This document shows, piece by piece, positions 25,601-36,191 of a DNA stretch of 64,000 bases (position 1 is its first letter; each line of letters starts with the position of its first letter). This DNA is from Clitopilus passeckerianus (Eukaryota; Basidiomycota; Agaricomycetes; Agaricales; Entolomataceae). The translations under genes and the position numbers were made by a program. The notes below the pieces were generated by a model. It had not been told where the DNA came from. It did not search any database and saw nothing but the letters and a program-made list of their open reading frames with translations. The stretch is from positions 496,001 through 560,000 of the forward strand of contig CALYLX010000136.1 in NCBI GenBank assembly GCA_944990035.1. The letters run 5' to 3'.

Positions 25601-26407
25601 GGTGACTAGAGACGCAGCCGAATTAGGACCCGAGCCTTGTGTAGTAGTAAGAGGAATGGTACGTACTGGCAGGATCATTCACGTCCTTGTATGCCAGTCC
25701 GGCTTCGAAGTTAGATACGGCAGTTGTGCATCCCGTAGAGTATGGCATGACTTTCAGCCCGCGATAGACCATCCCTTTCTTGAAGAGTTCATTGAAGGCC
25801 CACCAGACAGACTCCATGAATGTGACATTGAGCGTCTTGTAGTCATTGTCAAAATCGATCCAACGTCCCATTCGTTCGACCGTTCGGCGCCATTCAGATG
25901 AGTATCGCATGACGATCGATCGGCATTCTTCGTTGTATTTGTCAATACCCATCTTCATAACGTCTTCCTTTCCAGTGATGCCCAAACGTTTGTCGATCTC
26001 GTGCTCAACGGGGAGTCCATGTGTATCCCAGCCAAATCGACGGATGACATGGTGTCCACTAACGTGCGCGTGGCGCGTGACGATGTCCTAAACGATTGCC
26101 GCCAGCGTTGAAAAAACGGCGCGGCATTATAAGTCAACCCACTAACCTTGATGGTTCCAGCGAGTAAATGTCCATAATGTGGTAGGCCGGTTGCAAATGG
26201 AGGGCCATCATAGAAAGAGAATTCCGGTTTGCCCTCAGAGAGCTTTAAACTCGTCTTGAAAGCATCGATCTCCCTCCAAAATTGGATGACCTTCTCCTCT
26301 TCCTTTGGAAAGTCGAACTGTGCAGAAACTAGACCGACGAAAGGTTAAACTCTACGTTGTGATTAGTTTGGGTGCTAAGACGTACTATCGTGTGGTGCAA
26401 ACGACAT
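22624..26407 (-). CDS. ILS1: cytosolic isoleucyl-tRNA synthetase
   Basis: Eleven exons: 26386-26407, 26147-26328, 25667-26087, 25319-25605, 24852-25258, 24674-24800, 24460-24626, 24218-24409, 23655-24168, 23374-23595 and 22624-23316; 1077 residues. The class I signature [16 protein letters not shown] (HIGH variant HYGH) and [16 protein letters not shown] (KMSKS) are intact. The editing domain includes [11 protein letters not shown] and [15 protein letters not shown], which in this family hydrolyses Val-tRNA(Ile). The C-terminal anticodon-binding and appended region ends in LYLVDF. No mitochondrial presequence is seen, so it serves the cytosol. Intron 24627-24673 is GC-AG (donor GCAAGT), the only choice that keeps the frame. 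The start ATG is followed by a 22-nt first exon. Confidence 0.95.
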
Positions 26408-27262
26408 CTTGAAACGTCTATTGAGGCGTGAAGTTCGTGGTAGGGGTTGAAGAGGGGATTATCGAATAAGATCGATTCAAATGTCGAAGGGAATGACTCC
26501 CCAGTAACTCCCTGTATATCTTGTGGATGAGTCAAAATCTGTGAGCCGCTAAGATAAAAATCCCTGCTGAGGCGGACTTTGCCGGTTATGGTTTATCGCC
26601 GTGAGGTATACGGGGTTACAGATTCAAAGGTCTTGAGGTGGGAATATTTTTGATTTAGGTATTCGTATTCTAAGTATTGTACCAGTGCAAAAACATTGCA
26701 CGCGCCTGAAAAGACAGGAAAAACAACATCAACCCAACACCTGTGAAAGAACAAATGAACCGTCAAGAAGTCTGGCAGTACCTCCTCCCATATCGAACAA
26801 GAAAAAAATATTGCATTCTACAACATTGCGTAATAATTCATTGTAGTTGAAAGTGAAAGGAAGGAAAACACAAGAAAATTAAGATCTTGAAGGAACACCG
26901 TCAGAAGTCACCTAAAATGTGTAAAAGGATGGGTGGAGGTAAGCGAAAGATAGTCGTGCGTTATGACCAGAGGTATCCCTGGATGCGCGCTGACGCCTGG
27001 TCCAGAGCAGAGCAACAATAGGAAGTGCCGTGAAATGAGGCCGGCTTATGCGAAGGCGTGAGCTTGCAGCCCTTGCGAATAGGTGTCGGAAGGAGTCGTC
27101 CCATACTATGTGTTGATTTGTGATCTCTGCCGTTGCCAATAGTACGGTTGCGGTGGTTGGTGTATAGGCAATATGAGGCTTCCAAACACAATCATCCATA
27201 GTAGACGGGATTTATGTTGTTCAAGCCGAAGGTGTTTCCTGTTATTCTTCGTCTCCACGAAC
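26408..27262. other. intergenic region, no gene seen
   Basis: These 855 bases hold the ILS1 upstream region and the 3' flank of the PBS2-type kinase gene. Short open stretches on both strands (for example 26912-27199 minus) have no motif and no splice partner. The middle (26640-26880) is A-rich. Confidence 0.5.
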
Positions 27263-28884
27263 CTATGCCCGTGGTGCTTGCTGCGTCGATGACTTCGTCA
27301 GATCCTTCAGCTTCTCCACATCCTCCGCGTCCTTCTGCTTCTTCCACTCCAGAGCAGACGCTACCCAAGCCGCCATATCAACTTCCTGCTCGACGCTGAG
27401 GAATGGATGTTCCAGCAATTCCTGATAACTCGCTCGGTCGTTGGGGTTCTTCCGGAGGCAGGCAGCGGCCCAATCCCTGGCGGCCTCGCTGAATTGATCC
27501 TCGGGTAATTCGGGGGGATCACCGTGTACGATAGCGGTCAATTGAGCAAAGACATTCTCGTATGTCTCCGGGGGATATGGGTAGTGTCCTAGGCCGACTT
27601 CAATGATGGAGAGACCTAGAGACCAGACGTCCGAGGAGACCGTATATGTTCCAAGGTTATTCTGCGATTCGCCTTTGATTCGCTCAGGAGCCATGTAGGA
27701 CTGACACCCGATGTTGGTTTTGGCAAGGGATTTCTCGAGTTGTCCAGAGACGCCAAAATCACAGAGCTTGATTTCTCCCTTCTTGTTTACCAGCACATTT
27801 GTCGGTTTAACATCCCGATGAATGATCTGGAGATCGTCCTTGAGGAATCGGAGGCCGCGAGCCATCGACCTGGCAATTCTGGCGAGAATAGATTCAGGCA
27901 CACCAGCGCCCTGCAGCTTATCGAGAGATCCTGCATCCATACATTCCATGCAGTAGTAGACGCATGATTCCATGAAGAATGCTCCGTAGAATTCCACGAT
28001 TTCTGGAGCAACAGCACGGTGGAGAATATCGAGTTCCATGATAATGGCGTTGAGTTTTGCATCATCTAGCTCTAATCGGATTTCCTGACCGCCGGTTGTT
28101 AGTCAGGAACGACGTAAATTCTTCCAGCGAACATACTTTCATGGCCATGACAACGTTCGTTGGCTTGTGCAAAACCTTTTTGACGGTACCATAGTTACCC
28201 CTTCCGAGCTCTTCGTCTAGTTGTAGTTGATTCATATTAATGGCAAAGGAGGCGCCGCTCGAAAAATCAACTCCAGAGGCGTGCAGAACAGCTTTGCCAT
28301 TGAAATTGAGCGCGCCAGAAGGATCGCTGCCATCGCAAATTAGTGTTGGTAAAGTAATGTCGAGAACCCGAAAGGTAGGCTTACACGATCTTTGAGAAAC
28401 TTGAGAATGGTGTTTCGCTCGGGGCGGGGCGCCTAGTTGGTGTATCCTGGAAATTTGGCCGTCCTGCTCCCAAACCTGCAGCTGCAGCGCCAGCGGAGGT
28501 TGGAGGAACGAAGTTTGGATCGATATCTTTGAGATTGAAAGAAGGCCCTTTTGTTCGGCGAGCTGCAAGACCGCCAACTCGAGGCTTTCCTGAGGGAAAA
28601 GAGTGCGCTGAAGGAAGAGGAGGAGGGGGTGTATGCGATGCTGGTGAAGCTATAGATGTATTTGCTAGGATAGAGGTCGTTGATTCTAGCGCAGCACTTG
28701 AAGATTGAGATCTGTTGGCAAACTGGTGAAATAATCGTAAAAAGTTCGGATAAAATTCAGTAAAAATCGAGCTCACAGCAGCCATCTTTGCCTGCAGCGA
28801 CGGCGGTATAGGAGTAGCGCCATGACCCCTGTTGGCTAGCAGAGTTAATGGGTTCTGCTGTCGAGATGGTTGAGGTGCAGGCAT
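27263..28884 (-). CDS. PBS2: MAP kinase kinase of the PBS2/Wis1 type (HOG stress pathway)
   Basis: Exons 28777-28884, 28385-28722, 28137-28326 and 27263-28084; 485 residues. The N-terminal 190 residues are Pro/Ser/Ala-rich. Kinase motifs: glycine loop ELGRGNYGTVKKV, VVMAMKEIRLE (ATP Lys), catalytic loop HRDVKPTNVLVN, DFGVSG and the activation loop SLAKTNIGCQSYMAPERI, whose Ser and Thr are the expected MAPKKK targets. The IGCQSYMAPERI string separates Pbs2/Wis1 from Ste7 and Mkk1. Pbs2 relays osmotic and other stress to the Hog1 MAPK. The kinase domain is normal, but the N-terminal part is short compared with yeast Pbs2, so Ste11- and Sho1-binding regions may be reduced. Intron 1 (54 bp) could be read through in frame. 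Confidence 0.92.
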
Positions 28885-28929
28885 GAGAGGGGAAATTAAG
28901 TAGGGTTAGGGTTTGTACGCTCTTCAATA

Positions 28930-29566
28930 ATGCCTGTCACTGTCCAATGGCTAAGAGAACGGTGAGCTCGACAATCTCGGCGTTGACCATGCTAATACAA
29001 CTTAGATTCACCTTTGAATTACCTGCGCCGGAGACTCCGTTGTCTGCTATAAGAACTGCTCTATCTGAAGCCACGCACTTGGATCCCAATGGGTTCAAGC
29101 TAATCCATGCAGGGGCTGTAATGAATGATGATAATGCTCCAAGCAAGTAATCTACCTGGTTACCATTTCAATCTAACCGTCATCTCTAGTATCGGCATAT
29201 CGTCTCAGGTCAAATTCAAAGATCGTTCTCATTCCAAAGGCTGAGCCAACCGATGTGCTCACATCCTCAACAGCGCCTCCGCCGACCACTACTACCTCCG
29301 CGCCGACCGAGTCATCTATCCTATCGACAATCTCCGCCGAAATGCATACAATTCGTTCTACTCTTCTCCCCGATCTAGACAGGTACTTCGCCAACCCGTC
29401 AAACCAAAAGGAACACCTCCGATTAGGCGAACTGCTCCTTCAAGCCCTGCTCCGGCTGGATGCCATCTCAACTGAACCTGCATGGGAGTCTGCACGTAGA
29501 GAACGTAAGAGTGCAGTTCAAGAGGTTCAAGCACTTCTCGACCGTCTAGATAGTGTTCGCTCATAA
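28930..29566 (+). CDS. BAG-domain Hsp70 cochaperone with ubiquitin-like N-terminus
   Basis: Exons 28930-28961, 29006-29142 and 29190-29566; 181 residues. The N-terminal half is ubiquitin-like (RERFTFELPAPETPLSAIR, HLDPNGFKLIHAGAVMNDDN, SNSKIVLIPK). After a Thr/Pro/Ser linker comes a helical BAG domain (ISAEMHTIRSTLLPDLDRYF, RLGELLLQALLRLDAI, AVQEVQALLDRLDSV). BAG proteins promote nucleotide release from Hsp70. Architecture and size resemble fission yeast Bag101/BAG1. Intron 2 (29143-29189) begins with GCAAGT, and the alternative GT two codons later breaks the frame. The gene is divergent from the PBS2-type kinase gene, with 45 bases between starts. Confidence 0.88.
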
Positions 29567-29622
29567 TTCTATACCAAGATACGAATCTAGCGCTAGTAGT
29601 ACAATCTTGTAATCAGAATTCT

Positions 29623-31038
29623 TCACAACTTCACTTGATTTCCTAAACGTGGACCTCCACCACTACCATCCCCTGAAGACCCGCTGCCTGCGAATAACCC
29701 ATTGAACGGGGGAGGTCTCCCACTTACCTGGGCATTCCGATCCATCATGATAGAATGCACTTGCATCCTCAATCCATGTATAGCTGCCCTCAGTCCACCG
29801 ACCTCTTCACTAACCCTCATTCCCTCGTGTGCAAGGCCCATCTCATGCCTTCGTCCCATTGAATCAACGGTGGAAGCCAGACCAACCAAGCTCTCCCGCA
29901 ACCCGGCCAGTGTCCCTTCGAGGCTGGTGTTGAGGTTGAGAGGTGCAACAATGGCGTCCGCCTGCGGAGCCCGTGGCTCGGAACGCGCTCCACTGACAGA
30001 GTATCTTCTTTGATGCTGAAGCACATCGACTCGGTTATGGGATAACCCAAACATGTACGGTTGCTGGTATGGAACATCAAGGAGGCCTGCGGGGTCTTCC
30101 TCTGGGCGACCGGGGGCCATCACAGGTGATTCCAGCGGATTCCAGAGCGAAGCCTCGATGTCTTCGGTGGATGTTGGGCCTGCAACAAACTCGCTTTGTC
30201 CCGGAGACGATTCCGCTGGCGTGATGGCGGGTAGACCAGGGCTTGCAATGACATGACGTGCATCTTCCCTCCGACCCATTCCACTGCCTTCAGCGGCACG
30301 GAACCATGGTCCCAGAGCTCGCCTAACCGCAGCCATCTCTCTCTTCAACACGGACATGTTGCTCTCTAGAAGCTCTGCTCGGTGCCGAAGTAGAATGTTC
30401 TGTTCTGAGAGGGCTGCAAAACGCGGGTGCGAGGATTCTGTAGGTCCCACCTCTGGCTCTGTCTGAATTGCCTTCGAAGCAGAGCCTGACGATTCAGATA
30501 TTCTGGTCTCGGCGTCATCCTCGTCGTGGGATGGCTGAGCTTCTGGTGGTGTGAACCCTTGCTTGTATGGGCAGTCATCCAACAGGTGGGTAGCAATCGA
30601 TTGGCGTTGGGATTTGTGGGTACATCCTTCCTCTCGATAAGGACATTCAACAATTAGCTCACCCACAAGCTGTATCTCATTGAGTGCTCGCCATTTCTTG
30701 AAGAAGTAAACGAACGGACTCACAGAGCGAACAATAGGATCCGCTGGGCACAGTTCACTCAGAGTGAGAGGTAGTCGATCGATGGGACATTGGGAAGAGT
30801 GGTAGCTTAATGAATGTGTGATGCAGTCCTTACAAAAAGTGTGCTGGCAGGTCCGGGTAGTGTAAGGATCGGTATAGGGCATCCTGGTTCGAGGGGTCAG
30901 TTTGAGTCGTGAAACAGATAAGGCCAACCGACCTGCATATGCAACATATCTATACAAGTTCGATGAGATATTCTTTTGAATGGTGGGAACATAGGGACAC
31001 ACCAAGTTCGAGTTGACTGAATCAACGTAGGTATACAT
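29623..31038 (-). CDS. RING and TRAF-type zinc-finger protein, putative E3 ubiquitin ligase
   Basis: Exons 31003-31038, 30933-30949 and 29623-30883; 437 residues. The middle exon is only 17 nt and supplies the first RING cysteines: SNL-ICCICR-MPYTDPYTTRTC. The RING continues as CQHTFCKDCI and SQCPIDRLPL. A TRAF-type finger follows (VECPYREEGCTHKSQRQSIATHLLDDCPYK), then a predicted coiled segment (LRHRAELLESNMSVLKREMAAVRRAL), an extended low-complexity region and a Gly/Ser-rich end. The order RING, TRAF finger, coil resembles basidiomycete TRAF-like E3 ligases. The substrate is unknown. The first ATG in frame is at 31038. Confidence 0.87.
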   Translation of the reverse strand: MYTYVDSVNSNLVCPYVPTIQKNISSNLYRYVAYAGRLALSVSRLKLTPRTRMPYTDPYTTRTCQHTFCKDCITHSLSYHSSQCPIDRLPLTLSELCPADPIVRSVSPFVYFFKKWRALNEIQLVGELIVECPYREEGCTHKSQRQSIATHLLDDCPYKQGFTPPEAQPSHDEDDAETRISESSGSASKAIQTEPEVGPTESSHPRFAALSEQNILLRHRAELLESNMSVLKREMAAVRRALGPWFRAAEGSGMGRREDARHVIASPGLPAITPAESSPGQSEFVAGPTSTEDIEASLWNPLESPVMAPGRPEEDPAGLLDVPYQQPYMFGLSHNRVDVLQHQRRYSVSGARSEPRAPQADAIVAPLNLNTSLEGTLAGLRESLVGLASTVDSMGRRHEMGLAHEGMRVSEEVGGLRAAIHGLRMQVHSIMMDRNAQVSGRPPPFNGLFAGSGSSGDGSGGGPRLGNQVKL

Positions 31039-31252
31039 ATTGTACCACAATCAATGTCACCACTACCACAAGATTGCGGTTCGGGGCTCCCCGACGAGCA
31101 ATATTACTAGAACCAAGATATAACAGAATGTTGGCTGTAGTTGGATGGAATCACAGCCAGACGTTGGGGTATTGTAGCGAGCAGACTTCAGAACTTGACT
31201 GTTAGCCAGTGAGAAAGCAGTCCAAGTTGTAATCGGCCCGTGATTTCCGGTT

Positions 31253-31308
31253 ATGGGAATTGCCTGGCTGATCAATGCAACTCTGAGTCCAATCCAGGCA
31301 ATTCCCAT
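31253..31308. repeat. perfect 15-bp inverted repeat in divergent promoter
   Basis: ATGGGAATTGCCTGG (31253-31267) is repeated as its exact complement at 31294-31308 with a 26-base spacer. It sits in the 415-base region between the RING gene and the aldo-keto reductase gene, where no coding potential is seen. It can form a long hairpin or a paired binding site. Confidence 0.75.
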
Positions 31309-31453
31309 CGTTCATCTCTGGTTCCCATGCAAATCACATCGACAATGACCAGTCTCACGCTCGCATCTACAATCAAATTATCGACTGGTGTGTGAAGAGG
31401 GTACATCGTGAACCCCGGGCTGATGAATTCGGCAATTATCTTCAGGTTACACA

Positions 31454-33000
31454 ATGCCTCGTCTTGGCTTTGGTGTTTATCAGAACTTCACCGCGAAAGA
31501 TTCTTGTATAGAAGCCTTCAAAGCCGGGTATAAGTGAGATTCTGATGATAGATGAGAGGCCAAGAGGTTGGTCTCATCAATGGGTCTCGTGGCTGACGGT
31601 GTTGCGCATAGGCACATTGACTCAGCCCAAGCCTATCGAAACGAAGGTGCCGTCGGTGAAGCAATCCATGCCTCAGATTTCGTACATCGCGAGGATCTCT
31701 TCATCAGTGCTTATCTTTTTCCAAGTACCCATGCCATCAAAGCTGATTTTCTGATTCTGCCACTCCGGTAACTTAACCTACGCCTCGGCTACCTTCAGCG
31801 ACAAAATGCGCCACTAAAAGCCACGGATATGAAAGTACTCTCAAAGGAGTCGATGACTCCCTTGCTCAATTCGGTTTTGGTAGGTTAAACCGGGTTTGAA
31901 GATGTCGACCAACCACCTGACACACTTTGATTAGATTATGTCGACCTTTGGTTGATCCATGATGCCTTCTCTGGCAAGCAACGCCGTCTGGAAACATACA
32001 AAGCGTTGTTAGAGTGTCAAGCACAAGGGAAGATCAGGACGGTGGGCGTGTCAAACTAGTATGTCTGATTTTCTTCGATGACAAGGCGGAGATGCGATCT
32101 GTGGATCCGGCCTTCTGAACAACCAAGTTGGACTGGACGTTGATGACGAACTGATTATGCTCGTGGTTTCTGAATTTCCAGTGGCGTCAGGCATCTGGAA
32201 GAGATCAGAGAAGCAGGATATCAAATGCCTTCTGTAAATCAGATAGAGGTCAGCGCACTCATTCCACGATGCTCCGCCTTAAGAGGAGATGCGGGCTTGA
32301 CATCATCCCACAGATCCACCCTTTTTGTCAACAGAAGCCCATAGTGGCATACTGCCGGCGAAACAATATCGTGGTTCAAGCCTACTGTCCTATCATCCGT
32401 GGAAATATGGATCATCCTGTTATCAACCTGTTGGCACAGAAGGTAAGTAAACGTCTTATGGGCCACCTACAGTACTCGTGTTTGTGGTGTTTCCTACCGC
32501 CGCAAATCTCCATGTGAACATCTGAAAAACCGCTTGGAAAAAGTAGTTGGCTGGACTGAATCAGTCCAACACATAGTCCAAGCTTGCGCTTATGTGCCTG
32601 ACCCCGTACCACACCCTTGACCTGTCTTGTTCGTCCCTTGTTCAATGATTAACTTGAATTCCCGCCACAGTACTCTCGCGACCCCGCTCAGGTACTCCTT
32701 CGCTGGTCTTTACAGAAAGGGTGTGTTATTATTTTTATCCCCTGGACCTGGTGGCTTCTAAAATACCTTTCTCTATTCAAAAACTCTTCTATACATTGGC
32801 ATGAAATCTACCGCACGTTTAATGAATACTTGTCTCATATCAGCTTCGTCCCATTGGTCAAGAGCGCAACCCCGGCTCGGATCCACTCAAACACGCAACT
32901 ATACGATTTCGAGCTAGCTTCCGAAGATGTTGAGCAATTGGACAGCCTGGATCGCGGAAAGGAGGGCGCCATCAGTTGGAACCCCGTGGACGCAGAGTAA
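31454..33000 (+). CDS. aldo-keto reductase with unusually long introns
   Basis: Exons 31454-31533, 31612-31706, 31799-31879, 31935-32058, 32182-32248, 32314-32442, 32671-32720 and 32844-33000; 260 residues. Aldo-keto reductase motifs: MPRLGFGVYQ, HIDSAQAYRNE (catalytic Asp and Tyr), FITTKCATKSHGYESTLKGV (Lys), VDLWLIHDAF (His), VGVSNYGVRHLEEI and VNQIE-IHPFCQQ. The NADPH-phosphate end is GFVPLVKSATPARIHSNTQLYDF. An in-frame stop precedes the chosen ATG. Such enzymes reduce aldehydes and ketones with NADPH; the substrate cannot be told. Intron lengths are 78, 92, 55, 123, 65, 228 and 123 bases, against about 44-70 elsewhere. The AKR fold is slightly short but all four catalytic residues are present. 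Confidence 0.88.
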
Positions 33001-33810
33001 GCATTTGGAGACAGGGAACCTTATTGGTTTCCACCGCAAAGCGTGGATGCGGCAATGATTGATGTTCAGCACTTTTGTTTGCGATCGTTCGCTTTATATG
33101 TAGTATCTGCTATATGCTAGTTGCCTTCAGTCGACGTGTCAGCACTTGGATGTCATCCAAGGTTTACAGTTTACGTATACGTTATCCCTCATTGCGAAAC
33201 GGGGGCGTTTGAGGGAGCTGGACAAGGACTTTACAAGGTTAGTGTCGTGGCATTGCCATGTCAGGTCATAGCTAAACGGGGTTGTCTGCAAACCAACTTT
33301 GAAATTTAGTCCCTTTCTCCAAACGGCATGTTTCCCCTTTCCTTCTGATCCCTTCGGAACGCACCTGTGGTTTTGGTTCTTATTTCCCCGATCCGAACAA
33401 GTATAACTTGGTTATATTACAACAAAGAATGAGTAAGATATACTTGGATAGACTTAGTAAGGACTGCGGTCTGGGAACGCTTGAAATCGATTATTTCAAC
33501 ACTTGAAATTCATTCAGTAAGCTTGGGTAACAAAGTATAGTGCAAGAAAATTAAATGAGGATAACTTATCGGAAAGATCGATAATCAATAGAATGAGAAA
33601 GGTATGCGGAACGAAAGGGAATGATAGACAGCAAGGTATAATGCGAAAACAAATGAGCGAGGGGAAGTAGCGAGTGCCAGAAGAGAATCCAAACAACACC
33701 AGTTTTGTGAGCGCAAAGGAGATTCAAAGCCATCCACAAAGCAGGCCGAATCCATAAAGATCCATCGCGAAAGCAAGCATTAAAGCGACCGGTGGGAATC
33801 AAGACCATGG
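33001..33810. other. convergent intergenic region, no gene seen
   Basis: About 810 bases separate the aldo-keto reductase stop from the stop of the homeodomain gene. The open stretches are short and T-rich, as expected for two facing 3' ends. Confidence 0.5.
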
Positions 33811-35884
33811 TCACCATTGAGGTATCGACCCCAGTGGTTTCCCGGTGGAATCATAGAAGTCCGATGGAACATCGAAGTTATGGAGGGACATGAATGTTTC
33901 CCTGGATTCCATGTTCGAGCCGTCATCAACTCCATGGTATGACCCGTAGCTGTGGTGATAGGTATCAAGCCCTGAGGATTCAGTGAGTGACGCCGCTGAT
34001 CCAATGACAGAATGTTGTCCGTCGACGGAGTTTATGGGATGCTCCAATGTCTGAGAAGAGAAAGTTGTGGAGGAAATAGATGGTTCCAAAGACTGCTCAA
34101 ACTGTCGTGCATGCGCCTGAGGGGAAATGCGGTCAATTCTCACCGAAGGGGTGTAACTCAGTAACAACGCACCTGAACGGATGGTTTCTGCAACGCAAAT
34201 GCGAGCTCACTTGATGTGGAGATCGGAATTGGTGTGGGTGCAAGATTAAGGCCATGGGGGCTTGCAGTCCCAGGCGAAATCGTCGACGTTGGAGATGGGT
34301 ATGTCTGCGTATCGGCACGGCTTTGGTTGTCGATTTTGTACACAAGCTCCTCATGGTGATAGTCTTCAAGGCTTTGATGGCCTACAATAGACTCTTGCAT
34401 ATCTAGGCCCGACATAAGTGAAGTAAAGCCAACAGACACACTATATGTGCAACATAGTCAGTGATAACATAAAGGACTCCGTCCCATGCCGATACTCACC
34501 ACGAGTCTCTCCGTATCGTTGGGTCGTATTGAATTTCAGGGTAAGGTGTTTCCGTGTAATATGGGGTCTGGATGCTCGAGTCGCTGGTAGCGACCGAGGC
34601 AATTGAACCGAACCTTGACTGAGGGTAACCGTTGCCCAGGACATCGTCTTCCTCCTGATCAGCCTCGCGGTAAGAGAATGCTTGCAAGGAATCCGGGGAA
34701 TTGCGCTCGCTATCACCCGAGCTTGCCGATGCCATTGAAGGGGTGTTGGCGGCACCGAAAGAGAAGTTGGGGGAGGGTAACGGACCAGGAATGGGAGATC
34801 CCATGTTAGGGCGAGAGCTGGTAACATAAAGATTGTGCTCTGGTAATGAAGTCCTGGGAATGCTATACGGCATGAACGGTGACGGAGAAGGAGAGATAGC
34901 GCTTCGCGGGGATTGTCGGAAATTGCCCAGGGAAGCTCGTCGGACATGCAAGGAATAAGGTATCCCAGATATCCTTGGGGGGTGGTGGCCAGACCGACTG
35001 AAAGGTCGTTGGCGGTTGGGTATGAAGGGCCGGGGCCCATGAATAGCGCCGTTCCTTGCTCTGGCGAGGGGAGCGAAGGGGTTGTTCGCTAAACGAGCAA
35101 GACTGGCGTCAACTGAGAGTCTTCTTGCGTTGGGGTCGAAGACATCAACAAGAGAAGGACTTGAACGATCGGAATAAGTTGAAGGGAGTGCATGTATTGG
35201 AAGAGAACCGCGCCGTTGAGCGAGCAGACTGTGGTCATCGAAGGAGTCCCAAGGCGCCTGTTCGACGGAGGCAGTATGAGGTTGTGCTGGCAAGTCTGGC
35301 GACCGTGGCGAACCAGCACGGTCTTGCGTCGATTCAGCTTTCAACTTGTCCGCTGGCAGCTCAGCAAGCCCCTCGGTGTCTTCGCCGTCGGGATCCTGGA
35401 AGTCATCGTTACCGGAGCCGTCACTACCTTTGGCTTTCGCTTTCTGGGTCTTTGACTTCTCTTTGGCACGTCTGTCAACGAACCGAAGTTAGGAAATGAC
35501 AAAATATTCGCTCGGTAAAAATGAAGAACGCACCGATTCTGAAACCAGACCTGTAGAAAAGAAATCGCGTTTGCAGTGAGAACGGCCGTTCGACGTTCAA
35601 CGGAAGTAGACGCTGCGTACCTGCACACCTCTTGGGCTCATGTTAAGTTGTGTAGCTAGTTCAACACGTAGGGCATTATTGGGTTTTGTATCGCGTTTGA
35701 AGACGTTTTCCAGGACCTTGAGCTGGGCGCTGGTTGTTCTTTTACGATGCTTGACTTCGTTGGGGGTGTAGGGGAAGAAAGCGCGAAAGTCGACAGCAGC
35801 GGAGTCCATCGTCGTCGATGTTGACGACGTTGAGGAGAACGGCAAGGTTGGGGTTGAGATAGGATGTGGAGGGCGGAAAGACAT
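33811..35884 (-). CDS. homeodomain transcription factor
   Basis: Exons 35621-35884, 35534-35550, 34500-35471, 34173-34440 and 33811-34116; 608 residues. The homeodomain spans residues about 40-100: KHRKRTTSAQLKVLENVF, LRVELATQLNMSPRGVQ, then VWFQNRRAKEK, the recognition helix. VWFQNR comes from a 17-nt exon. A Lys/Ser acidic stretch follows (KSKTQKAKAKGSDGSG), then long Pro/Ser/Gly-rich regions that may carry activation function. It belongs to the typical (non-TALE, non-mating-type) homeodomain class; some agaricomycete members of this class control dikaryon and fruiting-body development, but I cannot assign orthology. Downstream in-frame ATGs exist, so the start at 35884 is provisional. Confidence 0.9.
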
Positions 35885-36191
35885 TTGGTATAGATTCAAA
35901 GGAGATATATAAACGATGCGGGTTAGTTCAGAACATGGGAGGCGAAAAGAACGGAAGGAGGTTTGTCCAAGGTTTGTCCCAATTTCCAACTTTAGCTATT
36001 CAGTTTCGTTGCCGTTGGCCCGTTGCCAGGAACCCGATTATAATTCTACCAATAATACTTTGTACAAACAGCGACTACTAATACTACACTTGTATACATA
36101 AAACATAGAATGGCGATTTAACAACATATATGTGAAAAAGAAACGAAAAATAAAGAAATGCGTAAGGGGAAAGCATACAAAATCCTGGGCA

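Noticed and set aside
28723..28776. Reading through intron 1 of the PBS2-type gene
   Set aside because: The frame is open, but GTGAGC...CACCAG is a normal 54-bp intron and the read-through peptide is aromatic-rich and unlike its surroundings.
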